NCBI RefSeq assembly: GCF_030519655.1
Contig: NZ_JAUMIT010000004.1
Coordinates: 282,562-346,561, forward strand
Direction: 5' to 3'
DNA: 64,000 bases
From: Wenyingzhuangia gilva
GTDB lineage: Bacteria; Bacteroidota; Bacteroidia; Flavobacteriales; Flavobacteriaceae
Within the stretch, counting starts at the first letter, position 1, and the number at the start of each line of letters is the position of its first letter. Of this stretch, positions 1-8,903 are shown piece by piece. A model generated the notes under the pieces. That model saw only the letters and a list, made by a program, of their open reading frames with translations, ran no database searches and was not told the DNA's origin. The position numbers and the translations under genes were made by a program.

Positions 1-543
1 ACCATCAGCCAACCAAACTGTTAAAGCTTTAGAACCTAATTTTTCTCCAATTTTGATCACATCAATGTTGTGCTGAATTGCTTGTTCACGAACAGCTTGA
101 CTTGTATTACTTAAAGAACCATATTTGTATGATTCCTTAGCATCTTTTTGATCTTGAAACGTGTTAGAGTTTACAGCATCAAATTTAATATCTAATGAAG
201 AAGCTAATTCTTTAACAGTATTATAATCTTGTGGTACATCCCATGGAATGTGTAAAGACACTGCTCCAGCAGTTTGCGTTAATGCGTGTAAAATTCCAAC
301 ATCTTCTATTTTTTGTTCAAGTGTAGTAGGTTCTCCATAAAAACCAAAACGTCCAAAACGAGTTCCTCCAGCACCTAAAGCCCAGCTAGGGATTGCTACT
401 TGAAATTCTGCTAATTTTGATAATATAGTGTTTACATCATGACCATTTTTAGTCAATTGATTTGCTAAAAAATCAAAGTTATCATTATGATTTTCAAGAA
501 GATTTTTATTGGCATCTTGAATATGTTGATCTTGTATTTTCAT
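1..543 (-). CDS. rhaI: L-rhamnose isomerase, RhaI type (C-terminus outside window)
   Basis: The frame is open from the ATG at 543 to the window edge, giving the first 181 residues; the C-terminus is missing. The protein resembles the TIM-barrel sugar isomerases of the Pseudomonas/Rhizobium RhaI type, which interconvert L-rhamnose and L-rhamnulose in the cytoplasm. Visible stretches are a glycine-rich GAGGTRFGRFG near residue 60 and HIPWDVPQ near residue 100. It lies downstream of the fused aldolase/dehydrogenase on the same strand, which supports a role in rhamnose catabolism. A terminator-like hairpin sits between the two genes, so it may have its own or reduced transcription. The family assignment is from memory of the fold and motifs and the substrate is inferred from context. 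Confidence 0.8.
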   Translation of the reverse strand, partial: MKIQDQHIQDANKNLLENHNDNFDFLANQLTKNGHDVNTILSKLAEFQVAIPSWALGAGGTRFGRFGFYGEPTTLEQKIEDVGILHALTQTAGAVSLHIPWDVPQDYNTVKELASSLDIKFDAVNSNTFQDQKDAKESYKYGSLSNTSQAVREQAIQHNIDVIKIGEKLGSKALTVWLADG

Positions 544-563
544 TTTTTTATTATTTTGGAAAA

Positions 564-600
564 AAAACTCCCATAATGGTGTGACCTCTATGGGAGTTTT
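564..600 (-). terminator. Rho-independent terminator after the rhamnulose-phosphate aldolase gene
   Basis: AACTCCCATA at 566-575 pairs with TATGGGAGTT at 589-598. On the minus strand the stem is followed by a run of T. It lies between the aldolase stop (619) and the isomerase start (543), so it would end or attenuate the upstream transcript before the isomerase gene. Confidence 0.75.
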
Positions 601-618
601 AGAAAGTAAATATTGTAA

Positions 619-2724
619 TTATCTTACGAAAGCGTTAGCCATACCACCATCAACATTGATGATGTTTCCTGTAGACTTGTCTAAAATTCCTACGAAAGTA
701 AAAACTCCGTTTGCAATATCTGCAGGGGTAATAATTTCATTCAATAAATTTCTTTTTGCGTAAAATGCTGGTAATTCTTCAACAGTAATTCCGTTAGCTT
801 TTGCTCTACCTTCGGCCCAAGCACCTTCCCAAATTTTACTACCTACAATAACTCCGTCAGGGTTTACTGTATTAACACGTACTTTGTCTTTAGCCAATTC
901 AGCAGCTAATAAACGCACCATGTGTTGTTGAGCAGCTTTAGCTGTTCCGTATGCAACATTGTTTGGTCCTGCAACCAATCCGTTTTTACTTGCAATAGAA
1001 ATATAATCTCCTCCTAATCCTTGTTTACGAGTAATTGCAGAGAATTGTTTCGCTAAGTCAAACTGACCTTTTACTAAAATACTTTGTAAAATATTCCAAT
1101 CTTTATCAGTTGTATCTTCTAAAGCTTTAGAAATTGCCAATCCAGCGCTGTGAACAACAATATCAACACCCCCAAATTCAACACAAGCTTTTTTGTATGC
1201 TGAAGCAATTGAATCAGTATTTGTTACATCACAAATAGCGTAAGTAGAAACGTCTCTTTTGTATGTAGCATTAGCTTCAATTAAACTTTGTTCGTTAATA
1301 TCAGTTAAAACAACATTAGCTCCTTCAGCAGCTAATTTATCAGCAATAGCTTTACCAATTCCACCACCTGCACCAGTTACCAATGCAACTTTACGAGATA
1401 ATGGTTGTTCTTTTGGCATACGTTGTAATTTAGCTTCTTCTAATAACCAGTACTCAATATCAAAAGCTTCTTGTCTTGGTAAAGAGGTGTACTCAGTAAT
1501 TGCTTCAGCACCACGCATTACGTTAATTGCGTTTACGTAAAATTCGTTAGCTACACGTGTAGTTTGTTTGTTTTTTGCAAAACTAAACATACCTACCCCT
1601 GGGTAAATAATAATTACTGGGTTAGCATCACGAATAGCAGGGCTATTGTCTTTTTTACAAGTATTGTAGTACTCAGCATATTCAGCTCTATAAGCTTCAA
1701 ATGCTGGTTCTAATTTCTTTAAAACAGCTTCAGTATCAGATAAATCTTCGTTTTTGTCTAATGTTAAAACTAAAGGCTGAATTTTAGTTCTTAAGAAGTG
1801 ATCTGGACAAGAAGTTCCCATAGGAGCCAATCTTTCTAAATCATTACTATTGATATATTCCATGACTACGTCGGAATCAGAGAAGTGACCAATCATTCTG
1901 TTTTCTGAAGAACATAGACCTCTTAATAAAGGCATGATTTGAGCTGCTTTTTCTAAACGCTCTTCTTTAGGTAAGCTTTCAATTTTTTGCCCTCCAAAAA
2001 CACTTCCTTTTTCTGCTATTTTTTTCTCGATGTATTCAGAAGCCATTTCAATTACTTCTAAACTGTTCATGTAACACTCATAAGAAGTATCTCCCCAAGT
2101 AAATAAACCATGTGAACCTAAAACGATTCCTCTAATTCCAGGATTGTCAGCTAAACATTTTTCTAACTGTAAACCTAAATCAAATCCAGGACGTTGCCAA
2201 GGCACCCATCCCATGGTGTCTCCCCAAATTTCTTTGGTTACTTTTTCACTGTCTTTAGCTGCAGCAACTGCAATTAAAGCATCAGGGTGTAAATGATCTA
2301 TATGAGCAAATGGTAATAAACCATGTAAAGGTGTATCAATAGATGGAGCTTTACTATCTAAATCGTAAATACAGTGGTCAAATAAACCAACCATACGATC
2401 TTCATCAGCCATTCCACCGTATACATTTTTTAAATCTCTTAATCTTTTAGTGTATAGACCAGCAATTCCTGCTCTGTCTAAAGTTCCGATGTCTCCTCCA
2501 GAACCTTTTACCCACATAACCTCAACTTCTTCATTTGTTAAAGGATCTGTTTCAATTGTTTTACAACTAGTGTTCCCACCACCGTAATTGGTAATTCTTA
2601 AATCTGCTCCTAAGATATTAGAACGGTATAAGAATAATGATACTTGATCATCTCCTAAAGCATCTGCTTTTTCATTGTCCCACAGATAGTCAACGTATTT
2701 GAAGTTTTTAGTCTGATTTCCCAT
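619..2724 (-). CDS. rhaD: Bifunctional rhamnulose-1-phosphate aldolase / alcohol (lactaldehyde) dehydrogenase
   Basis: A 701-residue fusion protein. The N-terminal half (~1-430) is a class II aldolase with GGGNTSCK near residue 50, the HIDHLHPDALIA segment carrying metal-binding histidines, and GSHGLFTWGDT. The C-terminal part (~435-701) is a short-chain dehydrogenase with the nucleotide-binding TGAGGGIG and the catalytic YGTAK. This architecture is known for enzymes that cleave L-rhamnulose-1-phosphate to dihydroxyacetone phosphate and L-lactaldehyde and then act on the lactaldehyde. The start at 2724 (MGNQTKNF) is preferred over 2763 because the extra 13 residues look like leader sequence. 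Neighbours are the isomerase downstream and the GntR regulator upstream on the same strand. A candidate operator lies about 60-80 bp upstream of the start. Confidence 0.9.
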   Translation of the reverse strand: MGNQTKNFKYVDYLWDNEKADALGDDQVSLFLYRSNILGADLRITNYGGGNTSCKTIETDPLTNEEVEVMWVKGSGGDIGTLDRAGIAGLYTKRLRDLKNVYGGMADEDRMVGLFDHCIYDLDSKAPSIDTPLHGLLPFAHIDHLHPDALIAVAAAKDSEKVTKEIWGDTMGWVPWQRPGFDLGLQLEKCLADNPGIRGIVLGSHGLFTWGDTSYECYMNSLEVIEMASEYIEKKIAEKGSVFGGQKIESLPKEERLEKAAQIMPLLRGLCSSENRMIGHFSDSDVVMEYINSNDLERLAPMGTSCPDHFLRTKIQPLVLTLDKNEDLSDTEAVLKKLEPAFEAYRAEYAEYYNTCKKDNSPAIRDANPVIIIYPGVGMFSFAKNKQTTRVANEFYVNAINVMRGAEAITEYTSLPRQEAFDIEYWLLEEAKLQRMPKEQPLSRKVALVTGAGGGIGKAIADKLAAEGANVVLTDINEQSLIEANATYKRDVSTYAICDVTNTDSIASAYKKACVEFGGVDIVVHSAGLAISKALEDTTDKDWNILQSILVKGQFDLAKQFSAITRKQGLGGDYISIASKNGLVAGPNNVAYGTAKAAQQHMVRLLAAELAKDKVRVNTVNPDGVIVGSKIWEGAWAEGRAKANGITVEELPAFYAKRNLLNEIITPADIANGVFTFVGILDKSTGNIINVDGGMANAFVR

Positions 2725-2778
2725 TGTTAATTTTGATGTAATTATATTATGTAATAAATCCAAAAGTATAATAAGAGC

Positions 2779-2807
2779 ACAGGGTTTCTATCCTGTACTG
2801 TACTGTT
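2779..2807. promoter_or_regulatory. Candidate operator of the rhamnose regulator
   Basis: ACAGG (2779-2783), 8 nt, then CCTGT (2792-2796) form a short dyad, followed by an ACTGTACTGTT iteration. The core CTATCCTGT (2788-2796) recurs in reverse complement at 4142-4150, upstream of the regulator gene. The core ATCCTGTAC recurs at 29857-29865, upstream of a glycosidase-like gene. Binding by the adjacent GntR protein is an inference. Confidence 0.4.
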
Positions 2808-2828
2808 GGAATTAAAATTATTTTAAAA

Positions 2829-2863
2829 AAAAACCAATTTAATATATATTAAATTGGTTTTTT
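2829..2863. terminator. Terminator between regulator and aldolase genes
   Basis: AAACCAATTTAA at 2831-2842 pairs with TTAAATTGGTTT at 2849-2860. It is flanked by A and T runs and so could work in both directions. It follows the GntR gene stop (2872) on the minus strand. Confidence 0.75.
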
Positions 2864-2871
2864 GATTTTTT

Positions 2872-3918
2872 TTAGATTGATTTTCTGTCAATAAAGTTAA
2901 ACGGAATTTTTACTTTTCCCTTTTCCTTGTTCATAATCATTTTAGCGGCAGTTTCTCCCATAATTTTAAAATCTGTAGACATTACCGTAATGCCAAGAAG
3001 TTCTTTTAAAGGAGTATCATTATAGGAAATAACCCCAATTTCTTTTCCTAAAACATATTCATCCTCTCTTATTTGTTTGATTAGTTTAACTAGGTCAGAT
3101 TCTTCAATGGTAACAAATAAATCTCCTCTTTTTAAAACGATATCATCGTAAACTTCGTCAAGAATTTCAAATTCAAGTTTGTTTTCTATACAAAATTTTC
3201 TGAATCCATGTAAAATTCTTCTAGGATATGGGTATACAGATTTAGAAGGGTATACCAATATAATGTGTTCGTATTTAGCTATTTTATTAATTCCTGTGTT
3301 TAAAGCTTCATAAATATCATTTTCAAAATCTTGATAAACTTCAATAATATCACCATCAGCTCCAAGCTTTGTATTGTCTAATACAACTAGTTTTTCTTTA
3401 GGGATTTTTTGAATAGCATTATATACTTCATCAGTAAAACTAATATGTCTTAAGTTATCAGTTTTAAAGTGTGGCATAATTACATAATAATCATAGCTAG
3501 ATTTGTATTTGTTTAACAAACTTAAAAATACAGATTCATCGCAGTGATATACGTGGATGTCAACATGAGAATTTGCTCCAATTGTATTGATAAAAGAGTC
3601 GTAAATTCTAGTTTTATAAGTACTTAGTTTATTAACAAGAAATAAAATATTAACCTTAGAAATTAACTTGGTTCTTGTAATATAATAACCTTTACCTCTA
3701 ATAGAAGATATAATGTTACGTTGCTTTAAAATACTATAAGCTTTTTCTACAGTATCTCTAGATAAATAAAACTCCTCACTAAACATATTAATAGAAGGAA
3801 TCTTTTGATCAATAACAAAGTTTCCTACAGATATGTTGTGAATAATAGAGTCTACTATTTGTTGATATTTTGGTACCCTTGAATTTTCATCAATGGTAAT
3901 AAATTTGGTCATCCCCAT
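2872..3918 (-). CDS. GntR-family transcriptional regulator with sugar-binding C-domain (probable rhamnose regulator)
   Basis: 348 residues. Residues ~8-75 form a GntR-type winged helix (VPKYQQIVDSI, SRDTVEKAY, then a wing with IRGKGYYI). Residues ~85-345 resemble a periplasmic-binding-protein/LacI-like effector domain (NILFLVNKLS near its start, GVISYNDTPLKEL near its end). This domain pairing is common in Bacteroidota sugar regulators. The location directly upstream of the rhamnose catabolic genes on the same strand suggests that it senses rhamnose or a breakdown product; that is inference. Two in-frame ATGs (3918, 3912) are both possible starts. Its own upstream region carries several ACAGGA boxes, which would fit autoregulation. 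Confidence 0.8.
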   Translation of the reverse strand: MGMTKFITIDENSRVPKYQQIVDSIIHNISVGNFVIDQKIPSINMFSEEFYLSRDTVEKAYSILKQRNIISSIRGKGYYITRTKLISKVNILFLVNKLSTYKTRIYDSFINTIGANSHVDIHVYHCDESVFLSLLNKYKSSYDYYVIMPHFKTDNLRHISFTDEVYNAIQKIPKEKLVVLDNTKLGADGDIIEVYQDFENDIYEALNTGINKIAKYEHIILVYPSKSVYPYPRRILHGFRKFCIENKLEFEILDEVYDDIVLKRGDLFVTIEESDLVKLIKQIREDEYVLGKEIGVISYNDTPLKELLGITVMSTDFKIMGETAAKMIMNKEKGKVKIPFNFIDRKSI

Positions 3919-4461
3919 TGTAATGGTTGTGTTTGGTTAAAAGTAACAGGAAGTAAAGAAATGTTGATTATTTGATTAAACAAAAATAAATACGATTTAA
4001 TAGTTGTTATATTATTAAAATTGATACTAAATTATTGCTTATTCCATAACACAAATTAAGTTAAATTATACTTTAAAACAAAATATAAATAAGGTCAAAA
4101 CAAGTAAGTACAATTTGTTTTATTTCTAATGTCGGGTCACAACAGGATAGTTTATGGTAATTGAATAAATACTTTTACAAAATAAATGATGATGTTATGA
4201 ATGTTTAGGTACACAACATAATTATTTCCTGTTCATCCAGATATTCGATTTATAATGATATCATTTGAGTATATGGAGGTGTAAATTTGTCTATATTTTT
4301 TAGTTTAGTATAGTGATTAAGTATTTTTTTTACATAAGAGCCTTTCAAGAAATTGAAAGGCTTTTTGATGTCATCTAATTATATAAAGACATATAAGATT
4401 AAGTGAATATATTTTTTATCTTCGATAGTTAGTAAGAGATTTAAACGTCTAATTAGAATTA
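3919..4461. other. 543-bp intergenic region with no gene; contains ACAGGA boxes and an isolated terminator
   Basis: No convincing reading frame. It holds AACAGGA near 3946, ACAGGATAG at 4142-4150 and TTTCCTGTT near 4227, which may be operator half-sites for the divergent regulator. A TAnnTTTG-like box (TAAATTTG, 4282-4289) is followed about 50 bp later by the terminator at 4340-4366. A short RNA or leader transcript is therefore possible but unsupported by other features. Confidence 0.5.
4340..4366 (+). terminator. Isolated rho-independent terminator
   Basis: GCCTTTCAA (4340-4348), loop GAAA, TTGAAAGGC (4353-4361), then five T. It points rightward, yet no plus-strand gene lies between 3919 and here. 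It therefore belongs to an unknown short transcript or acts as a leader attenuator for the glycosyltransferase at 4462. Confidence 0.7.
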
Positions 4462-5595
4462 ATGAAAGTATCTGTTGTTATTGTAAATTATAATGTCCGT
4501 TATTTTTTGGAGTTATGCTTATATAGTGTTAAAAAAGCGCTTCAAAATGTTGAAGGGGAAATTATAGTGGTCGATAATGTTTCTAAAGATACTAGTTGTG
4601 AAATGATTAAGGAACTTTTTCCTGAAGTTATTTTAATAGAAAACACTGAAAATGTAGGTTTTTCTAAAGCCAATAATCAAGGAGTTGCTATTGCAAAAGG
4701 AGATTATGTATTAATTTTAAACCCAGATACAGTAATAGGAGAAAATCTTTTTGATGAAATTTTATCTTTTGCCGACCATCAGAGCGATTTAGGAGCTTTA
4801 GGAGTTAGGTTGGTAGATGGAACGGGTGAGTTTTTACCAGAAAGTAAAAGAGGTTTACCAAGACCAAAAACGTCTTTGGAGAGAATGATAGGTTCTAATC
4901 ATAGTGGGTATTATTCTACCTACTTAACTAAAGATGGAATTGGTAAAATTGAAGTTTTGGTTGGGGCTTTTATGTTGATGAAAAGACAACGTTATTTGGA
5001 GGTGAAAGGTTTTGATGAAGATTATTTTATGTATGGTGAAGACATAGATTTAAGTTACAAATTAACGAAAGCAGGTTATACTAATTATTATTATGGAAAA
5101 TCTGTAGTGATTCATTATAAAGGAGAGAGTACTCGTAAAGATGTAAAATACTTAAGGCATTTTTATGGAGCAATGAATATTTTTTATGAAAAACATTTTA
5201 AGTTCACTGGTTTTGATCATTTTTTAATGAAAACAGGAATTAAGATTTTATTTTTAATAAAGTATTTTCAACTTAGCAATGCACCTATAATTGCAAATGA
5301 TACTAGTAGAATTCTTTTTGTAGGGAATAGGGATGTTACTTCTAATTTACAATTACAAAAAAAAATTCTCCAAATTCCTGTGGAAGAATTGATAAAACTA
5401 GAAGAGTATATCAGAGAGTATGATATTGAAGAAATATGGTTTGAAGAAGGGGGGTTAACTTATCAGGAAATCATCAATCAAATAGGAACTCATAGATTTA
5501 GCAAGGTTTTATTTAAAATTTTACCAAAGAATACTAACTTTTTAATAGGTAGTAATTCTATGGATGGTAGGGGAGAAGTAATCTTTTTAAATTAA
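4462..5595 (+). CDS. Family 2 glycosyltransferase
   Basis: 377 residues. The GT-A fold N-terminus starts with VSVVIVNYNV. It has the metal/nucleotide motif ILNPDTVI (~90) and the acceptor/catalytic segments VGAFMLMKR (~170) and MYGEDIDLSYK (~200). The overall pattern matches WbbL-like rhamnosyl- and related transferases used in cell-surface polysaccharide synthesis. The C-terminal ~100 residues are less typical and contain no obvious membrane anchor. It stands alone between two terminators on the opposite strand to its neighbours, so it is probably monocistronic. The sugar donor cannot be told from sequence; the nearby rhamnose genes are catabolic and are weak evidence. Confidence 0.85.
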   Translation: MKVSVVIVNYNVRYFLELCLYSVKKALQNVEGEIIVVDNVSKDTSCEMIKELFPEVILIENTENVGFSKANNQGVAIAKGDYVLILNPDTVIGENLFDEILSFADHQSDLGALGVRLVDGTGEFLPESKRGLPRPKTSLERMIGSNHSGYYSTYLTKDGIGKIEVLVGAFMLMKRQRYLEVKGFDEDYFMYGEDIDLSYKLTKAGYTNYYYGKSVVIHYKGESTRKDVKYLRHFYGAMNIFYEKHFKFTGFDHFLMKTGIKILFLIKYFQLSNAPIIANDTSRILFVGNRDVTSNLQLQKKILQIPVEELIKLEEYIREYDIEEIWFEEGGLTYQEIINQIGTHRFSKVLFKILPKNTNFLIGSNSMDGRGEVIFLN

Positions 5596-5628
5596 AAAAA
5601 GGCATCAAAATTATTTGATGCCTTTTTT
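5596..5628. terminator. Bidirectional terminator between glycosyltransferase and hemJ
   Basis: GGCATCAAA (5601-5609) pairs with TTTGATGCC (5614-5622), with an A run before and a T run after. It serves two convergent genes. Confidence 0.85.
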
Positions 5629-5629
5629 G

Positions 5630-6184
5630 TTATAGTTGTTTTTCCCAGTCTTTTTTGGTTCTTAATTTTTTGTAAAGTTTTACCATCATCATTAATGTTA
5701 TGGAAAATAGTAAGATTCCTATTACTCCCCATATCCAACCAATAGCATTTTTTAATACTACTAAGAATACTACTGCAAATAAAATAACGGTTGCCACTTC
5801 GTTCCATAATCGTAATTGCATGGTACTGTATTTACAAACATTGTTTTGTAATTGTTCAAAAATTCTATGACAAATGTATTGATATAAATAAAGAGCTAAA
5901 ACAAAAGATAGTTTTACCCACATCCAAGGTTGTTCCAAATAATGAGGCATTAAATACAATAAATAAAACGCAAATAAACTTGCTAAAATGGCTGATGGCC
6001 AGGTAATAATATACCACAAACGCTTTTCCATTAATTTGTATTGCTTTTGTAAAATAGCTCTGGCAGGTTCTTCTTTTTCTTCGGCTTCTGTATGGTAAAT
6101 AAAAAGGCGAACCATGTAGAATAAACCAGCAAACCAGGTAACTACAAAAATAATATGCAGAGATTTTACGTATAAATATTCCAT
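5630..6184 (-). CDS. hemJ: Protoporphyrinogen IX oxidase, HemJ family (CopD-like membrane protein)
   Basis: 184 residues with four or five membrane helices. The N-terminal helix has the conserved histidine and the pattern SLHIIFVVTWFAGLFYMVRL. A later KLMEKRLWYIITWPS segment matches the HemJ/UPF0093 family, which oxidises protoporphyrinogen IX to protoporphyrin IX in the inner membrane. It lies 6 bp downstream of the ferrochelatase gene on the same strand, so the two last steps of haem synthesis are adjacent. No hemG or hemY homologue is visible in the window. The length is usual for the family. Confidence 0.88.
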   Translation of the reverse strand: MEYLYVKSLHIIFVVTWFAGLFYMVRLFIYHTEAEEKEEPARAILQKQYKLMEKRLWYIITWPSAILASLFAFYLLYLMPHYLEQPWMWVKLSFVLALYLYQYICHRIFEQLQNNVCKYSTMQLRLWNEVATVILFAVVFLVVLKNAIGWIWGVIGILLFSITLMMMVKLYKKLRTKKDWEKQL

Positions 6185-6190
6185 AGTATT

Positions 6191-7207
6191 TTATTTATTT
6201 AGCCATTCATTTAACCAATTACTCACTACGGCTACCCAATCATCTCTATCGTTTAAACAAGGAATTGTGGTGAATTTTTCTCCTGTGTTTTCCTCAAACT
6301 CATGTTTGGCTTCCATTCCAATTTCTTCAATAGTTTCTAAACAATCGGCAACAAAAGCAGGGGTGACTACCGCTAGTTTTTTTATTCCATTCTGAGCTCT
6401 ATCATTAATGGTTAAATCAGTATATGGCTGTAGCCATGGGTCTTTTCCTAATCTAGATTGAAAAGAAGTGCTGTAAAAACCAGGTTTTAAATTTAGTTTT
6501 TTTACAACTCCCTGAGTAGTGGCATAGCATTGATGTCTATAGCAAAATTCATGAGCTTCAGATTTTGTGTTACAACATTCTCCGTTTAATGAACAATGAT
6601 TTCCGGTAACGTCAGAGTTTTTAATATGTCTTTCTGGAACCCCGTGATATGAAAACAACAAGTGATCATATTCGTCTTTTTCTAAAGTTTCATGAATGCT
6701 TTTAGACAATACATCAATATAATCTTGTTTGTTATAAAAAGCTGGTAAAGAACTTAGTTTGATGTTTGGGAATTGATCTCTAATAATTCTTTCAGCCAAA
6801 ACCACAATAGTTTCTGTAGTTGCCATGGCGAATTGAGGATACAAAGGTGCTAATAAAATATCTGTAACTCCTTTGTTTACCAATTCCGTAATTCCAGTTT
6901 CAATAGAAGGTTTTCCGTATCGCATGGCCAAAGCAACAGGGGCTTTTACATGTTTTTTTACTTTGTTGATAAATTTTTCTGAAATCACAATTAATGGAGA
7001 CCCTTCATCTGTCCATACCTTGCTATATGCTTTGGCAGATTGTTTGGGTCTGGTGTTTAAAATAATTCCTTTTACCAACAAGCATCTTGTTAAATAAGGA
7101 ACATCAATTACACGTTCATCCATTAAAAATTCATCTAAATAATTTCTTACATCTTTTACTGATGTGCTATTAGGAGAACCTAAGTTTACAAGTAATATTC
7201 CTTTCAT
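6191..7207 (-). CDS. hemH: Ferrochelatase
   Basis: 338 residues; inserts ferrous iron into protoporphyrin IX. It starts GILLVNLGSP, carries FSYHGVPERH with the catalytic histidine (~190), and has TPAFVADCLETIEEI near residue 285, all typical of the family. Between the histidine motif and residue ~240 is a cysteine-rich loop with five cysteines (CSLNGECC, then C and C separated by RHQ). Such internal cysteines hold a [2Fe-2S] cluster in some bacterial ferrochelatases; whether they do so here is inference. The start codon overlaps the stop of the methyltransferase gene, so araC-like, trmH-like, hemH and hemJ form a tight leftward operon. Confidence 0.95.
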   Translation of the reverse strand: MKGILLVNLGSPNSTSVKDVRNYLDEFLMDERVIDVPYLTRCLLVKGIILNTRPKQSAKAYSKVWTDEGSPLIVISEKFINKVKKHVKAPVALAMRYGKPSIETGITELVNKGVTDILLAPLYPQFAMATTETIVVLAERIIRDQFPNIKLSSLPAFYNKQDYIDVLSKSIHETLEKDEYDHLLFSYHGVPERHIKNSDVTGNHCSLNGECCNTKSEAHEFCYRHQCYATTQGVVKKLNLKPGFYSTSFQSRLGKDPWLQPYTDLTINDRAQNGIKKLAVVTPAFVADCLETIEEIGMEAKHEFEENTGEKFTTIPCLNDRDDWVAVVSNWLNEWLNK

Positions 7208-7728
7208 TATAAATTACTATTATTTGTTAGTTGTTTTGTGATTTCGTACAAACTCACACTAAGACTATTAATCACATTCATAGAAGAGTTTTTTCCGTAC
7301 ATAGGAATATGAATACTTTCATCACAAAGATTTAGTGCTTCTTGGTCAATTCCAAATCTTTCGGAGCCAATTAACAAAGCTATTTTTTGATGGGTTGTAA
7401 AATTGTATTGTTGTATGTTTTTACTCTTGTCTGTAATTTCTAAAGCAATAAGAGTATAACCTTCATTTTTTAAAGTGGATATCAACGAGATGATATCATT
7501 GTAACTAATAATATCAATATTTTTATCGGTATTTCTAGCGGTTCGTTGTACTAGTCTGTTTTCTGTGTTTGGAGAATTGATATTTAAGTAAAACGTTTTT
7601 ACCCCAAAAGCTTCAGATACTCTTAAACCCATGCCCACATTTTGTGGTGTTCTTAATTCTTCACCAATAACAATTAAAGGGAAGTCAATTTGATTGTTTA
7701 CCGTTTTGTTGTGATTTAATTGTTCCAT
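7207..7728 (-). CDS. TrmH/SpoU-family RNA 2'-O-methyltransferase
   Basis: 173 residues. It contains the SPOUT-fold signature: an N-terminal TPQNVGMGLRVSEAFG segment (~30), IALLIGSERFGI (~125) and SMNVINSLSVSLYEI (~150) of the trefoil knot that binds S-adenosylmethionine. The protein lacks the extra N-terminal substrate-binding domain of RlmB. It probably methylates a tRNA or rRNA ribose; the site cannot be told. The gene overlaps both neighbours (stop with hemH start, start with the AraC gene stop), so it is translationally coupled inside the leftward haem operon. Any functional link to haem is unclear. Confidence 0.85.
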   Translation of the reverse strand: MEQLNHNKTVNNQIDFPLIVIGEELRTPQNVGMGLRVSEAFGVKTFYLNINSPNTENRLVQRTARNTDKNIDIISYNDIISLISTLKNEGYTLIALEITDKSKNIQQYNFTTHQKIALLIGSERFGIDQEALNLCDESIHIPMYGKNSSMNVINSLSVSLYEITKQLTNNSNL

Positions 7729-8633
7729 TAAGCATTAATTTGTTTGGTAAATTGTTTAGGAGTAATACCAAACTTACGTTTAAATGCAGCAATAAAATGA
7801 CTGGAATTACTATAGCCAATTTTATTACCAATTTCATTTACATTCAAATGATTTTCGATTAATAACTTTTTAGAAAACTCTAGTTTATAGTTTAATAAAA
7901 AAGTAAAAACAGGAGCACCATAAACTTCTTTAAATCCTTGTTTAAGTTTTTTGATGTTCAATCCAACTGTTTTAGAAAGTTCCTCTAAAGATGGAGGGTC
8001 AGCCATTTGATCAATAATAATATTTTTTACTTGTCTTAATTGATTAATAGTGTCTTCATTAGCCATAAAAGGACATTTCTCATCTGTATTTTCATCAGCA
8101 TTACTAAAATAAAGACTAAGTAATTCATATACTTTTCCTTTAATAAACAATGTGTGTAAAGGTGTGCTTTTTGGTTTTGTAACCAGTTGATGTAATACTA
8201 CTTGTAAGGCAGTGTTGGTTTCTTTTTTTTCTATAATAGGTTTCCCAATAATAAAATTATCATAATTAAATAGATAATTGTTTTCTTCTGTAAAAAGAGA
8301 ATGAAAATATTGAACAGGAATTAGTAATAAAATCAAATTACTATTTGTGGGTAATTCAAAAAGTAAATTCATTTTGGTTTCTTTAAAATAAACCATGCAC
8401 GAAGTGTCTTTTTCTAAATTTACGGCACAATGCTCCATGTTAAAAGCAACTTTGCAAGGGTCATTTAAATTAAAAAAAACATAAATGTAGTTCTTGTCAT
8501 CACTGTGTTTATAATACTGAATATCAGTTTCGTAATTAGTGATTTGAAGAATGCTAAAGTCTTGAGATTCATTCAAAAAAGTAGCAGTACTTTTATCGAT
8601 GTTTTTGTATTTGTTAGGGTCAAAATGAATCAT
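7728..8633 (-). CDS. AraC-family transcriptional regulator
   Basis: 301 residues. The C-terminal ~100 residues hold two helix-turn-helix units typical of AraC/XylS proteins (LEELSKTVGLNIKKLKQGF and, in the second, IGNKIGYSNSSHFIAAFKR followed by FGITPKQF). The N-terminal ~190 residues resemble the cupin-like effector domains of Bacteroidota AraC proteins without a clear ligand motif. It is the first gene of a leftward operon with hemH and hemJ and is divergent from hemA, so it is well placed to control haem synthesis from the 270-bp region between them. That role is inferred from position. Confidence 0.88.
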   Translation of the reverse strand: MIHFDPNKYKNIDKSTATFLNESQDFSILQITNYETDIQYYKHSDDKNYIYVFFNLNDPCKVAFNMEHCAVNLEKDTSCMVYFKETKMNLLFELPTNSNLILLLIPVQYFHSLFTEENNYLFNYDNFIIGKPIIEKKETNTALQVVLHQLVTKPKSTPLHTLFIKGKVYELLSLYFSNADENTDEKCPFMANEDTINQLRQVKNIIIDQMADPPSLEELSKTVGLNIKKLKQGFKEVYGAPVFTFLLNYKLEFSKKLLIENHLNVNEIGNKIGYSNSSHFIAAFKRKFGITPKQFTKQINA

Positions 8634-8903
8634 TTTTTTAACGCTATTTTTTGTTTTAATTGCTACAAAATTAAGTTAATTACTCTTAATTCCATCTAGA
8701 AATATGTTTTTTTAATAGAGTTTTGCTTAAAGCATAATTACATGATTTTTATCATAAGATCAATATAAGTTCTAGGTTTTTGGGTTATTTAGAGATGTTT
8801 TAAATTACTGTGTTTACCTTATGGAGTTGTTTATAGTTCTTTTGTCGATGTTTTTAAAAAAATAATGGTGGTACTTTTGTCGATACTTATGGTGTGTAAA
8901 CAT
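8634..8903. promoter_or_regulatory. Divergent promoter region between the AraC gene and hemA
   Basis: A 270-bp gene-free segment. It contains a repeated 11-mer CTTTTGTCGAT (8839-8849 and 8874-8884). The second copy overlaps TACTTTTG (8872-8879), a match to the Bacteroidota -7 element TAnnTTTG, 25 bp before the hemA start. The repeat spacing of 35 bp (3.3 helical turns) could suit a regulator binding site. The role is inferred. Confidence 0.5.

Noticed and set aside
1259..1540. Antisense frames over the aldolase, hem and histidine kinase genes
   Set aside because: They are shadows of strongly recognisable genes on the other strand and lack family patterns.
3919..4461. A small protein gene between the rhamnose regulator and the glycosyltransferase
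   Set aside because: No frame with a start codon and plausible composition was found.
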